64,000 nt of DNA from Pollutimonas sp. M17 (GCF_025836975.1 NZ_CP107548.1:2666001-2730000); one strand, 5' to 3'; shown: positions 45,239 through 53,756, counted from the first letter of the stretch. The notes: a model not told the origin generated them from the sequence alone. Numbers and translations: made by a program.

Positions 45239-46007
45239 CCATCACCTCTTTCTTCTGATCTTTTTTGACACCCAAATAGGCTTCTTGAACCTTGGCATTG
45301 GCGCGAATGTTCTCCGGCGTGTCGCACGCGATGACCTGACCGTAGACCACGACGGCAACGCGATCGGCCAGGCCGAACACCACCCCCATGTCGTGCTCGA
45401 CGATCAGTAGCGTCTTGTCCGCGCTGACTTTCTTTATCAGCTCGATCGCGGCATCGCTTTCGCCACGGCTCATGCCGGCCGTGGGCTCATCGAGCAAAAT
45501 GGTATGGCCCCCGCCTGCCACAGCCATGCCGATTTCCAGTGCGCGTTGCTCCGCGTAGGTAAGCAGGTTCACGGAAACATCGCGGCGAGACGCCAGGCCG
45601 ATCAGTTCCAGCACTTCCTGCGCCCGATCGTGCAAAGGCTTGAGCTGGCTGATGCGCTTCCAGAAGGTATATCGATAACCTTGCGCCCACATCGCCGCCG
45701 ACAGGATGTTTTCATAGACGGTCTGGCGGCTGAACAGATTCGTGATCTGGAAACTGCGACTTAAGCCGCGCTGGTATATTTGCTGGGCGTTGCAGTCGTT
45801 TATTCGGTCACCATCGAACCAAATTTCACCGGAGCTGACGGACAGTCGTCCGGAGATAAGGTGGAACAAGGTCGACTTCCCCGCGCCGTTGGGCCCGATG
45901 ACGGCCAGCCTTTCGCCTTTTCTTACCTTCAGATCCAGCCCTCTGATGATTTCGGTTTTGCCGAACTGTTTCTGTACATTCTTCAGCTCGAGAATATTCT
46001 GTGTCAT
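45225..46007 (-). CDS. livG: Liv-type ABC transporter ATPase LivG (cluster 2)
   Basis: ATPase of 260 residues with an intact Walker A (GPNGAGKST), Walker B (HTILLDEPTAGMSRGES) and switch histidine (LLIVEHDMGVVFGLADRV). The signature region is the LivG-type LLTYAEQRALEIGMAVA. It overlaps livM by four bases (ATGA). Confidence 0.93.
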   Translation of the reverse strand: MTQNILELKNVQKQFGKTEIIRGLDLKVRKGERLAVIGPNGAGKSTLFHLISGRLSVSSGEIWFDGDRINDCNAQQIYQRGLSRSFQITNLFSRQTVYENILSAAMWAQGYRYTFWKRISQLKPLHDRAQEVLELIGLASRRDVSVNLLTYAEQRALEIGMAVAGGGHTILLDEPTAGMSRGESDAAIELIKKVSADKTLLIVEHDMGVVFGLADRVAVVVYGQVIACDTPENIRANAKVQEAYLGVKKDQKKEVMDGID

Positions 46008-47287
46008 TGCCCTTCTCCTTCAAGCTGCTCGGTATCTTCCGCAAGCTGCCTGAACAGCGCGCGCCCCGAGGGCTTGATGGTCAACACGCCTGCAAGAAGG
46101 ATGGCAATCGCGACGCCCCATGCCATGAGTCCTTGATGATCCAGGCTCAGGCCCCAGAGCAACAAGGGGTTTGAGCTTCCTTCGGCCCGATGAAACAGCA
46201 GTTCGATCAGGAGGATGGAGCCGGCCACCAGCGCTATGATGCTTAGAAGAAGCCGGATGAACAATGCGTAGCGCTTGTGAAGGGCCGTTTTCCGGACTAC
46301 ATCCACACTGGGCTTCAGCAAACTGATGATGCCGCCGGGCGCATAGACCACCACAAGGATGAAAACAATGCCCAGGTACATCTGCCAGCCGGCCGTGTAG
46401 TCGGGCAGAAGCTTGGTCAGCAGCACTCCGATCACCGCACCGAGCATTGGTCCGAAGAAGCTCGTCGTGCCCCCGATGAAGGTGAACAGCAGCACTGCTC
46501 CCGATTCGTGCAGGCTCAATACCTCGTCCGTGGCAATCTCGAAGTTGATGGCCATGAGCGATCCGCCTATGCCCGCGAATACGCCCGAGATCATGAGAGC
46601 CATGTATCGCAGCATATGGGGGTTGAATCCGATGAATGGGATGCGCTCCTCGTTGTCGCGCACTCCGTTCAACAGACGGCCCAGGGGCGTCCTGGTCAGG
46701 TAGAAGGTGGCCATCACGGAAATCAGCAGCCAGAACGCCACCAAATAGTAAACCTGGATCTGAGGGCCGAAGTTCCAGCCAAGAATGGCGTCGCCGTACA
46801 CCCTGTTGGTGGAAACGCCGCCCTCACCGCCGAAGAAGCCGGGAAACATCAAGGAGCTGGCATAAGCCATTTGCCCAATTCCCAAGGTGATCATTGCAAA
46901 AGCAACACCCGAGATGCGTGTAATGACATAGCCTATCAAAGCCGCGAAGGCCAGGCCGGTCAGTGCGCCGACGATAGGAATCAAAGGCAGTGGCATCCAG
47001 AAAGCGCCCCCTCCCGCCAGATTCATGGCATGAACCGACATGAAGGCGCCCAGCCCCGAGAATGCGGCATGTCCGAAGGAAAGCATGCCGCTTTGGCCAA
47101 GCAGTATGTTGTACGACAAAGCCAGGACGATGCCCGTCCCCATCTGTGTAAGATGAGAATGCGCCAGCGACGATGTAAATACATGGGGCGCCAACAGCAG
47201 AACAGCCGCGAAGCCCAGCCACATCAGCAGTATCCGAGAGCTCGTCAACCGGCCAGTCCCTCCGGCAATCAATGAGTGTGTAGTCAT
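46004..47287 (-). CDS. livM: Liv-type ABC transporter permease LivM (cluster 2, C-terminally extended)
   Basis: Permease of 427 residues, about 100 longer than cluster 1 LivM. Core motif YNILLGQSGMLSFGHAAFSGLGAF and coupling segment GVRDNEERIPFIGFNPHMLRY are present. After the usual end at PGGIISLLKP an extension of about 95 residues adds two more hydrophobic segments (LLLSIIALVAGSILLIELLF and GLMAWGVAIAILLAGVLTI) and an acidic tail. It lies 3 bases after the livH stop. Confidence 0.92.
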   Translation of the reverse strand: MTTHSLIAGGTGRLTSSRILLMWLGFAAVLLLAPHVFTSSLAHSHLTQMGTGIVLALSYNILLGQSGMLSFGHAAFSGLGAFMSVHAMNLAGGGAFWMPLPLIPIVGALTGLAFAALIGYVITRISGVAFAMITLGIGQMAYASSLMFPGFFGGEGGVSTNRVYGDAILGWNFGPQIQVYYLVAFWLLISVMATFYLTRTPLGRLLNGVRDNEERIPFIGFNPHMLRYMALMISGVFAGIGGSLMAINFEIATDEVLSLHESGAVLLFTFIGGTTSFFGPMLGAVIGVLLTKLLPDYTAGWQMYLGIVFILVVVYAPGGIISLLKPSVDVVRKTALHKRYALFIRLLLSIIALVAGSILLIELLFHRAEGSSNPLLLWGLSLDHQGLMAWGVAIAILLAGVLTIKPSGRALFRQLAEDTEQLEGEGQ

Positions 47288-47290
47288 GAC

Positions 47291-48238
47291 TCAGTTCTCC
47301 CGCTTACCCAACAGCCCCCGCGGGCGGAATATCAAGATCAGCACCAGAAGCGCATACGGCAGCATGGGCGCCACTTCCGATAAGCTGACCGCCAACACCG
47401 CATGCCCGAATGCATCAGGGCCAACGTTCAGGCCCGCGGCCGTCAGCAGGTCCAACGGCGATACGTCGATGGCAATGGAGAAGGTCTGGATGACCCCGAT
47501 GAGCAGTGACGCCAGAAGCGCGCCCATCAGTGAACCCATGCCACCAGCCACGACCACTACAAAAATGATGGTGCCCAAGGTTTCTGCCATACCCGGTTCG
47601 GTGACAAGGGAGTTGCCGCCGATCACGCCGGCCAGTCCGGCCAGTGCGCAACCGCCGCCGAAGACGAGCATGAATACCCGGGGAACGTTATGGCCCAGGG
47701 ACTCGACCATCTCTGGATGGGTCAGTGAGGCCTGTATGATCAAGCCGATACGGGTGCGGGTGAGGACGAGATACAAAGCCAGCAGCGTCAATACTGCAAT
47801 CAACATCATGAAGGCCTGGTATTTGGGGAATGTGGTGGTGTAGATGGTGAACAGCGGGCCTTGCAGAATTTCCGGAATTCCATAGGGCACGGCGGAGCGC
47901 CCCCATATCAGCTGAACCCCTTCGAGTATGAGATATGACAGGCCGAACGTATATAGAAGCTCGGCCACATGGCCGTGCTTATGCACAGCGCGCAAGCCAT
48001 AGCGCTCTACGACGATGCCCACGGCTCCCACCAGCAACGGTGCGAGGATGAAGGCCGCCCAGTACCCGGCCATCCCGCTGATGGTGTAGGCGAAATAAGC
48101 CCCCATCATATAAAAGCTGGCATGGGCAAAGTTCAACACACCCATCATGCTGAAAATAAGGGTCAGGCCCGAAGAGAGCATGAACAAAAGCAAGCCGTAG
48201 CTCAGGCTATTCAAAAGAGAGATCAGGAAGAACTCCAT
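47291..48238 (-). CDS. livH: Liv-type ABC transporter permease LivH (cluster 2)
   Basis: Permease of 315 residues. Family motifs LTLIFSMMGVLNFAHASFYMMGAY, the coupling region QASLTHPEMVESLGHNVPRV and VVVVAGGMGSLMGALLASL are clear. It follows the BKACE gene by 107 bp on the same strand, so the transporter and enzymes are probably one transcript. Confidence 0.93.
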   Translation of the reverse strand: MEFFLISLLNSLSYGLLLFMLSSGLTLIFSMMGVLNFAHASFYMMGAYFAYTISGMAGYWAAFILAPLLVGAVGIVVERYGLRAVHKHGHVAELLYTFGLSYLILEGVQLIWGRSAVPYGIPEILQGPLFTIYTTTFPKYQAFMMLIAVLTLLALYLVLTRTRIGLIIQASLTHPEMVESLGHNVPRVFMLVFGGGCALAGLAGVIGGNSLVTEPGMAETLGTIIFVVVVAGGMGSLMGALLASLLIGVIQTFSIAIDVSPLDLLTAAGLNVGPDAFGHAVLAVSLSEVAPMLPYALLVLILIFRPRGLLGKREN

Positions 48239-48345
48239 CTATGTCTCCAACGCATTGTTATTCATATTGTCTCCACTGTCGTTGATCGGTGATCACCAGC
48301 CTCACGAGCGCCAGGAAGGCGCGTCTGCGCCCTCCTTTTGTCGCT

Positions 48346-49287
48346 TTAGAGCGAGATGTGGGCACTGCCTTTCAGAGCCAGAGTCTGGCGGGCTTCATCG
48401 GGTGTCGCCGCCGTCAGCGAGAGCTCTTCGAGGATGCGCTTGATCTTCTGAACCTGGTCGGCACACGAGACTGCAAGCTTGCCCGACTCCAGATAAAGGC
48501 TGTCTTCAAGGCCGACGCGCACGTGGCCACCCATGATGGCGCCCATCGTGATCAGGGGCATCTGGTGTCGCCCCGCGCCTAGAACGGAGAACTGATAGTT
48601 CTCGCGGCCAAAGAGACGATCGGCGGTGGTGCGCATCAAGGCCAGATTTTCCGGATCCGGGCCCATTCCGCCCAGGATGCCGAAGATCATCTGGATGAAC
48701 AGGGGGCCCTTGATCAAGCCGGCATCGACGAAGTGCGCCAGATTGTATAGATGGCCGAGGTCGTAGCATTCGAACTCGAAGCGGGTTCCACAGTCGTCGC
48801 CAAGCACCTTCAGGATATGTTTGATGTCCTTGAAGGTATTGCGGAATATGAGGTCTTCCATGCCTTCGATATAAGGCTTCTCCCAGTCGTACTTCCATTC
48901 CTTGATTTTTTGTGCCGCCGGGTGGATCGAGAAATTCATCGACCCCATGTTGAGCGAGCACATTTCCGGCTTGAGCTTAAGCGGATAGGCGAGCCTCTCT
49001 TCCAGCGTCATGCGCGTGCTGCCGCCGGTGGTGATATTAAGGACCGCATCGGTCTGTTCGCGGATACGCGGCACGATCTTGTCGAATATGGCGGGGTCGG
49101 CCGTCGGGCGCCCGTCCTTGGGGTCCCGCGCATGCAGATGCACGATGGCCGCCCCGGCGTTGGCTGCGTCCACGGCATTCTGAACGATCTGATCCGGTGT
49201 CAGAGGCAGATAGTCGGACATCGAAGGCGTGTGGACGGCGCCGGTGACGGCGCAAGTGATGATGACTTTGGATGAATGTGCAGCCAT
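48346..49287 (-). CDS. BKACE, beta-keto acid cleavage enzyme (DUF849)
   Basis: TIM-barrel zinc enzyme of 313 residues that reacts a beta-keto acid with acetyl-CoA to give acetoacetate and a new acyl-CoA. The zinc histidines lie in AAIVHLHARDPKDGRP, and other family stretches are KVIITCAVTGAVHTPSMSDYLP and MGGHVRVGLEDSLYL. Substrate specificity cannot be deduced. An AGGAAA site supports ATG 49287. The PanE-like gene lies 10 bases upstream and could supply the keto acid. Confidence 0.93.
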   Translation of the reverse strand: MAAHSSKVIITCAVTGAVHTPSMSDYLPLTPDQIVQNAVDAANAGAAIVHLHARDPKDGRPTADPAIFDKIVPRIREQTDAVLNITTGGSTRMTLEERLAYPLKLKPEMCSLNMGSMNFSIHPAAQKIKEWKYDWEKPYIEGMEDLIFRNTFKDIKHILKVLGDDCGTRFEFECYDLGHLYNLAHFVDAGLIKGPLFIQMIFGILGGMGPDPENLALMRTTADRLFGRENYQFSVLGAGRHQMPLITMGAIMGGHVRVGLEDSLYLESGKLAVSCADQVQKIKRILEELSLTAATPDEARQTLALKGSAHISL

Positions 49288-49297
49288 TGCGTATTTC

Positions 49298-50347
49298 CTA
49301 GACGTGTTGAGCTTGACCCGAACGAGAGCTAAGTAGATCGTCGAAGCGGGTGATGTTTGAGAATGTGGGAACCTGACGCCGGCTCTGCGCCTCGAGAACC
49401 AGTTCGATGACGCGGTCGTTGAAGGGGGTCGGTATGCCAAACTGCCGGCCCGTATCGCGGACGATGCCGTTGATGAAGTTGATCTCGGTATCCCGGCCTT
49501 TCTCCAGATCCTGGAGCATGCTGGCGCGCAATTGCCGATGCTGGTTCCAGATCCGCTCAATCAGGGGGATCTTGGCGTCCACGTCGGCCGCCGAAGCCAG
49601 AAAAAACTGCTCGAAGTCCTCCCCTTGCATCGGCGCCATGCGGTGTCCTGCGGCATGTGCGGCACGCAACGTCTCGTCGGCCAGGAATGCGATGCAACGC
49701 AGGGCGCGTGCGTCGTCCATTACTTCTCCGAAGGTGCAGCCCAGGGCAGCGGACATGCCACTGAACGTGGCGTTCATCAGTACTTTCGACCAGCGTATTC
49801 CCATCAAATCGGGCAAGATACGCGTGGTACCCACGCAAGAAAGGTAGGCTTGAACCTGGGCTAGGCGCGGCCGTGCCGCGCCATCGATTTCGCCGATCTC
49901 GAAGGCAAAATTCCTGACGGTTTCTTCCCGGGTAGTCAGTTGCGAGACCCCAGGCCCGACCCATGTCGCGCCGAAGCCGACCGCGCCGCCTATGGTGCGC
50001 TGCGCGGAAACGTATGAGGCGACCCGTGGCTCCGGGATGCCATTTTGCAGAGTGCAGACAATGCTGTCGTCATGCAGGAAGGGCAGCAGGTGCCGCAGCA
50101 CAGCGTCGTTGGCGGTCTGCTTGTTCAGGAGAAACACCAAGTCGTATTGCCCGGACATTTGACTGGGCGTCAGCGCATGCACCGGTACAAGAAGGTCCAT
50201 CTCCCCGGTGATTCGTGCACCCACGCGGCTCATTACCGCAACGTGCTCTTCATTGGCGTCAATCAGGTCGACCTGACGGCCGCGATGGGTCATCAGTGCG
50301 CCAATGATGGTGCCCAATGAGCCGGCGCCGATGATTGCTGCTCTCAT
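49298..50347 (-). CDS. Ketopantoate-reductase-family oxidoreductase
   Basis: NAD(P)-dependent enzyme of 349 residues of the PanE/ApbA fold. Rossmann loop AAIIGAGSLGTIIGALM, NKQTANDAVLRHLLPFL, TLQNGIPEPRV, catalytic lysine in GIRWSKVLMNATFSGMSAALGC and the C-terminal GIVRDTGRQFGIPTPFNDRV. It is longer than housekeeping PanE. Operon with BKACE suggests it oxidises a hydroxy acid to the BKACE substrate rather than serving pantothenate synthesis. First gene of the operon. Confidence 0.88.
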   Translation of the reverse strand: MRAAIIGAGSLGTIIGALMTHRGRQVDLIDANEEHVAVMSRVGARITGEMDLLVPVHALTPSQMSGQYDLVFLLNKQTANDAVLRHLLPFLHDDSIVCTLQNGIPEPRVASYVSAQRTIGGAVGFGATWVGPGVSQLTTREETVRNFAFEIGEIDGAARPRLAQVQAYLSCVGTTRILPDLMGIRWSKVLMNATFSGMSAALGCTFGEVMDDARALRCIAFLADETLRAAHAAGHRMAPMQGEDFEQFFLASAADVDAKIPLIERIWNQHRQLRASMLQDLEKGRDTEINFINGIVRDTGRQFGIPTPFNDRVIELVLEAQSRRQVPTFSNITRFDDLLSSRSGQAQHV

Positions 50348-50430
50348 TTGTTCTCCTCTTCCCTCGCCGGGCGTCCGGCAGAAGCCCGAATCCCTGACGC
50401 GATATTGTTCTGGAATCTTGATGCGCCAAA

Positions 50431-50466
50431 GTGATAAAATCGATCACATAAACAATAATCGATTTT
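50431..50466. promoter_or_regulatory. Nested inverted repeats, likely GntR operator
   Basis: Two overlapping dyads lie in the 210-base divergent region: GTGAT-N7-ATCAC (50431-50447) and AAAATCGAT-N13-ATCGATTTT (50436-50466). The region is much AT-richer than its surroundings. It is well placed for a GntR repressor controlling both its own gene and the PanE-like/BKACE/Liv operon. Confidence 0.6.
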
Positions 50467-50557
50467 TTATGATGTTTTGTCAAGGGCTGCGGCGAACGCC
50501 GACCGTGGTAGCCTTGCCAAACGCAATTGGAAGAGGAACAAAACATGGGGTGCAACA

Positions 50558-51235
50558 TTGTCGAATACTGGTAAGAGCCTGACGGAAAGCGTGTATCTCT
50601 CGCTGCGCGACGACATACTGACTTACCGTCTAAAGCCCGCGACCAAGCTGAATATCGCTTCCATGGCGAAATCCAGGGGTGTCAGCCTCAGTGCGGTTCG
50701 CGAAGCGTTGGCCCGCCTGAGCTCAGATGGGCTGGTCGTCACTGAACCGCAACGGGGCTTTCGCGTGGCACCGGTGTCGCGTGCCGACCTGCTCGACCTT
50801 ACCGAGCGCCGGGTTGCGATCGAGGGACAGTGTCTGGAGAATTCAATCCACAATGGCAGCCTGGCCTGGGAAGGTCGTGTACTGGCCAGTCTTCACGAAC
50901 TCAGCCGCACCCCCGTACGCCTTGAGAATGAGTTCAATCCGGCATGGATCAGTACGCACGTGCGCTTCCACGCCACACTGGTCGAAGCATGCGATAGCCC
51001 CTGGCTGATGCGTATCCGCGAACTGCTGTTCATTCATTCAGAACGCTACCGTGTGCTGTCCATCCACATTGACCGGCCTCATCTGGATTCCGAACACCAG
51101 GACATCGCCGAGGCCGCCATCACGCGAGACACGGAACGCGCCGTTGACCTGCTGACGGAACACGTGAAATTGACGGCCAAGATCATCCTGGAAAACGAGA
51201 CGGGAGGGAGCGAGTCGCCCTATCTCGCCGCCTAG
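50558..51235 (+). CDS. GntR-family transcriptional regulator (FCD type)
   Basis: Regulator of 225 residues. The winged-helix domain spans residues about 5-70 (SLTESVYLSLRDDILTYRLKP, SLSAVREALARLSSDGLV, PQRGFRVAPVS). The FCD ligand domain follows (ERRVAIEGQCLENSI, HVRFHATLVEACDSPWLMR, EHQDIAEAAITRDTERAVDLL). The TTG at 50558 is chosen because it gives the natural N-terminus MSNTGKSLTESVY with a GGGGTG site five bases upstream; there is no in-frame ATG. It is divergent from the PanE-like/BKACE operon and probably controls it. Confidence 0.88.
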   Translation: MSNTGKSLTESVYLSLRDDILTYRLKPATKLNIASMAKSRGVSLSAVREALARLSSDGLVVTEPQRGFRVAPVSRADLLDLTERRVAIEGQCLENSIHNGSLAWEGRVLASLHELSRTPVRLENEFNPAWISTHVRFHATLVEACDSPWLMRIRELLFIHSERYRVLSIHIDRPHLDSEHQDIAEAAITRDTERAVDLLTEHVKLTAKIILENETGGSESPYLAA

Positions 51236-51245
51236 CTTCATCGGT

Positions 51246-51263
51246 GCACCTGCGCGCAGGTGC
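51246..51263. terminator. Perfect palindrome between convergent genes
   Basis: The 18-base sequence GCACCTGCGCGCAGGTGC is a perfect palindrome in the 141-base gap between the convergent GntR and DSD1 genes. No T-tract follows, so it is a weak terminator at best or a transcript-end hairpin. Confidence 0.4.
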
Positions 51264-51376
51264 TTAGGATTGATTTCCGCAGCTCGTGGAGAACATACCT
51301 TCTACTTCTTACCACTGCCCGCCCCGACTACGCCGCAGCGCTGCATTGGACAGGAATTTTCATCCAAGAAGGCCGC

Positions 51377-52513
51377 TTACCATCCGCTGATGCGAGGCCA
51401 GTAAGCCTCTATTTGCGATGAACCTGCAACAACGTGATAGCCGTCATGCTGAGCCGCAGTCGAGCATGCATGGTTGGGCAAAATACGCAACAAGGTTCCA
51501 ACCGGCAGCATCGGCGTCAAGCTGGTGTCGTCACGGTGCACGATGATGCCATGCTCCTGGTTGGCTTGCTGCATGATCAAGCCGGGCAGCGGTATCCCGG
51601 CCTGATCGCAGACCACGCCATAGCCCTGGTCGACTTTCTGGCCGGACGTGCCCCGATCGCGCGACATGGCCATCCAGCCGCCGTCGGTGATGATCCAGCC
51701 CTTCTCTTGCTGATGTCCGATGACGGAGCACAGCACCGAAAGCGCAATGTCGGATTGCTCGCACACGCCCAGCCCATGCATCACCAGGTCGAAAAAGACG
51801 TAGACACCCGCGCGCACCTCGGTGACGCCATCGAACGAACGGGCGAAATGCGCCGTCGGCGTGCTTCCTACACTGACGACCGGCGCCGGATAATCGGCCG
51901 CCCGCAAGCGTTGGGCGGCGCGTACGGCCCCCGCTCGTTCAAGCTCGGCCACCTTTTCGATGTCGGCGGTGCTTGGGCAGTTGTACGAGTCGCCCGCATG
52001 CGTCATGACGCCGGACAGCCAGGCCCCGCCGGCTGCCTCGGACTTGCCCAGCTGCGCCGCAATCTCCAGCAGAAGCGGCGCCTCGGGCGGGACGCCCGAT
52101 CGATGCCCATCGGTATCGATCTCGATGAGGACGGGAATCGTCAGTTCCGTACTACGGCAGAATGCCGCCAGGGCCCGGGCCGTCTCGACATTGTCGAGCA
52201 CGACCGTCATTCGGGCTCCGCGCTGGACCAGGTCGGCCACATGGGCGAACTTGTTGGCCGCAATGCCCACCGCATACAGGATGTCGGCCCAGCCGTGCTC
52301 GAAGAAGTACTCCGCCTCTTTCAGCGTCGATACCGTGATGGGCGATCCGGGCGCGCCGATGCGCCGGGCCACGTCGGCGGACTTGTTGGTCTTGACATGG
52401 GGCCGCAGCGCCACATCGAAGCCGGCGAGGCGATCACGAAGACGCGCGATATTGCGGTCCATCGCAAGCCTGTCGAGGATCAAGGCGGGAGTTTCCAGTT
52501 CGTTCAGTTGCAT
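51377..52513 (-). CDS. DSD1-family PLP enzyme (D-threonine aldolase / D-serine dehydratase-like)
   Basis: Fold-type III PLP enzyme of 378 residues acting on D-beta-hydroxy amino acids. The PLP lysine is K41 in LRPHVKTNKSADVARR. The metal pair is the histidine and cysteine of ILPNHACSTAAQHDGYHVV, as in D-threonine aldolases and eukaryotic D-serine dehydratase. Exact substrate unknown. It is convergent with the GntR gene and not in its operon; a functional link to BKACE is possible but unproven. Confidence 0.88.
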   Translation of the reverse strand: MQLNELETPALILDRLAMDRNIARLRDRLAGFDVALRPHVKTNKSADVARRIGAPGSPITVSTLKEAEYFFEHGWADILYAVGIAANKFAHVADLVQRGARMTVVLDNVETARALAAFCRSTELTIPVLIEIDTDGHRSGVPPEAPLLLEIAAQLGKSEAAGGAWLSGVMTHAGDSYNCPSTADIEKVAELERAGAVRAAQRLRAADYPAPVVSVGSTPTAHFARSFDGVTEVRAGVYVFFDLVMHGLGVCEQSDIALSVLCSVIGHQQEKGWIITDGGWMAMSRDRGTSGQKVDQGYGVVCDQAGIPLPGLIMQQANQEHGIIVHRDDTSLTPMLPVGTLLRILPNHACSTAAQHDGYHVVAGSSQIEAYWPRISGW

Positions 52514-52719
52514 GTCCGTCCATGGTGATGGGTAAGCGGCCTAGCGGCCCGCCCAGGTGTCTTGCGTTGGCAAAGCGGCCGCGCATTGCCACAATTCTCG
52601 CAAAAGCCTATAGTGTTTCCAAGTGTCATGAGTTGGTAAAAGGGGGCGTAGCGCCCTTTGGATTTCGGCTTTGGCATGCATATCATGACAGGCCGGCTTG
52701 CTAGCCTAAGGAGATCGTC

Positions 52720-53244
52720 ATGAAAATCGAATCCCTGAACCTGGTCGTCGATATCAATCACGATGGCGCCTACAGCATGTGGGAACTCTGGGAAGCGGTC
52801 AAGTTCGTCTATCGGGTGCCTGGCAATCTTCTGGTCGAAGGGCTGGGCCACATTCCCTACGTATCCTCCTTCCTGGGCATCAGGGCATCCGAGGCCGCGG
52901 GCTACGGCAGCCTGGACGGCCTGCTGTCGATTACGCTTTCCCTGATGTTCTGGATCGTGGTGCTGTTCAGTGCGCTGACCCTGTCCTCACCATCGGAAGA
53001 CGACGCCGGCGACAGTGCCGAAAAGGCCCCTGGTCCGGCGCTGGAGGCACCCTCGGGTTTTCCCCTGGAAAAAAGCGGCCACACCCCATCGGCTGGCGCC
53101 CGGGATGACGGCGCCTGGGTCTCGTCCGCGGTTCGCGGCCACCTGCCGGTCAGCCGCTCGGCCTATTCCGCCCCCGGCAGCGCCAAGCACAAGAAGCCGC
53201 GCCGCCGCCACATGATCAGCTATCTGATCCGGCATGCAAAATAG
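52720..53244 (+). CDS. Uncharacterised membrane protein with EF-hand loop
   Basis: Protein of 174 residues that I do not recognise. Residues 11-22 read DINHDGAYSMWE, a canonical EF-hand calcium loop (D1, N3, D5, G6, S9, E12). An amphipathic stretch with LWEAVKFVYRVPGNLLVEGLG follows, then one clear membrane helix at about residues 68-88 (SITLSLMFWIVVLFSALTL). The last 85 residues are low-complexity and end in a basic tail (KHKKPRRRHM). A strong AAGGAG site precedes the ATG. Stand-alone gene; calcium sensing at the membrane is only a suggestion. Confidence 0.78.
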   Translation: MKIESLNLVVDINHDGAYSMWELWEAVKFVYRVPGNLLVEGLGHIPYVSSFLGIRASEAAGYGSLDGLLSITLSLMFWIVVLFSALTLSSPSEDDAGDSAEKAPGPALEAPSGFPLEKSGHTPSAGARDDGAWVSSAVRGHLPVSRSAYSAPGSAKHKKPRRRHMISYLIRHAK

Positions 53245-53399
53245 CAACGCAACCAAGCGCGGGCGTTATCAAATGTAATCCAGCTGTACATGGGCTGAAT
53301 GGCTGTAGCTTTTGGAAGCGTTTTACCTGTTTCACCTAACCGTTCTGAAACCAATAAACGGCACAATAGGCTGAACGAATTAAGCAAACAGGTGCTCGC

Positions 53400-53708
53400 A
53401 TGAAAAAACTGCTATTGATCGCGGCGGCCGCCACGGCCATGATGGGCTCCACCGCCGCCATGGCCCGCGTCGACGTCGACATTTCCATCGGGGTGCCGGG
53501 CGTCATCTACAGCGAGCCCGATTACTATTATCCGCCCGTCCGTTATGTGGAAAGGCCCCGCGTCGTGATATTGCCGGAACGCGTGTACAGGCCGGCGCCC
53601 GTTTACCGATCCCGCTATTACCGGGAAGAGTACCGCCCGCGACACTACAAGCCGCATAAGCACTACAACAAGCACCATCATCGCGGCCATCGCGGCTGGG
53701 ATCGCTAA
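53400..53708 (+). CDS. Small secreted His/Tyr/Arg-rich protein
   Basis: Protein of 102 residues with a clear signal peptide (KKLLLIAAAATAMMGSTAAMA). The mature part of about 80 residues has VDVDISIGVPGVIYSEPDYY, then YPPVRYVERPRVVI repeats of Tyr, Pro, Arg and Val, and a C-terminal cluster HKHYNKHHHRGHRGW rich in histidine. Similar small proteins are common in Burkholderiales but I know no function. Metal binding through the histidine cluster is plausible. Followed by a strong bidirectional terminator. Confidence 0.82.
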   Translation: MKKLLLIAAAATAMMGSTAAMARVDVDISIGVPGVIYSEPDYYYPPVRYVERPRVVILPERVYRPAPVYRSRYYREEYRPRHYKPHKHYNKHHHRGHRGWDR

Positions 53709-53743
53709 ACAAACAGGCCCGCCATTGGCGGGCCTGTTTGTTT
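53707..53743. terminator. Bidirectional terminator between His-rich gene and serS
   Basis: A perfect 17-bp stem AAACAAACAGGCCCGCC / GGCGGGCCTGTTTGTTT with a three-base loop, T-rich in both directions, between the convergent genes. It overlaps the stop codon of the His-rich gene. Confidence 0.92.
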
Positions 53744-53756
53744 GACAGCGTTGCCG

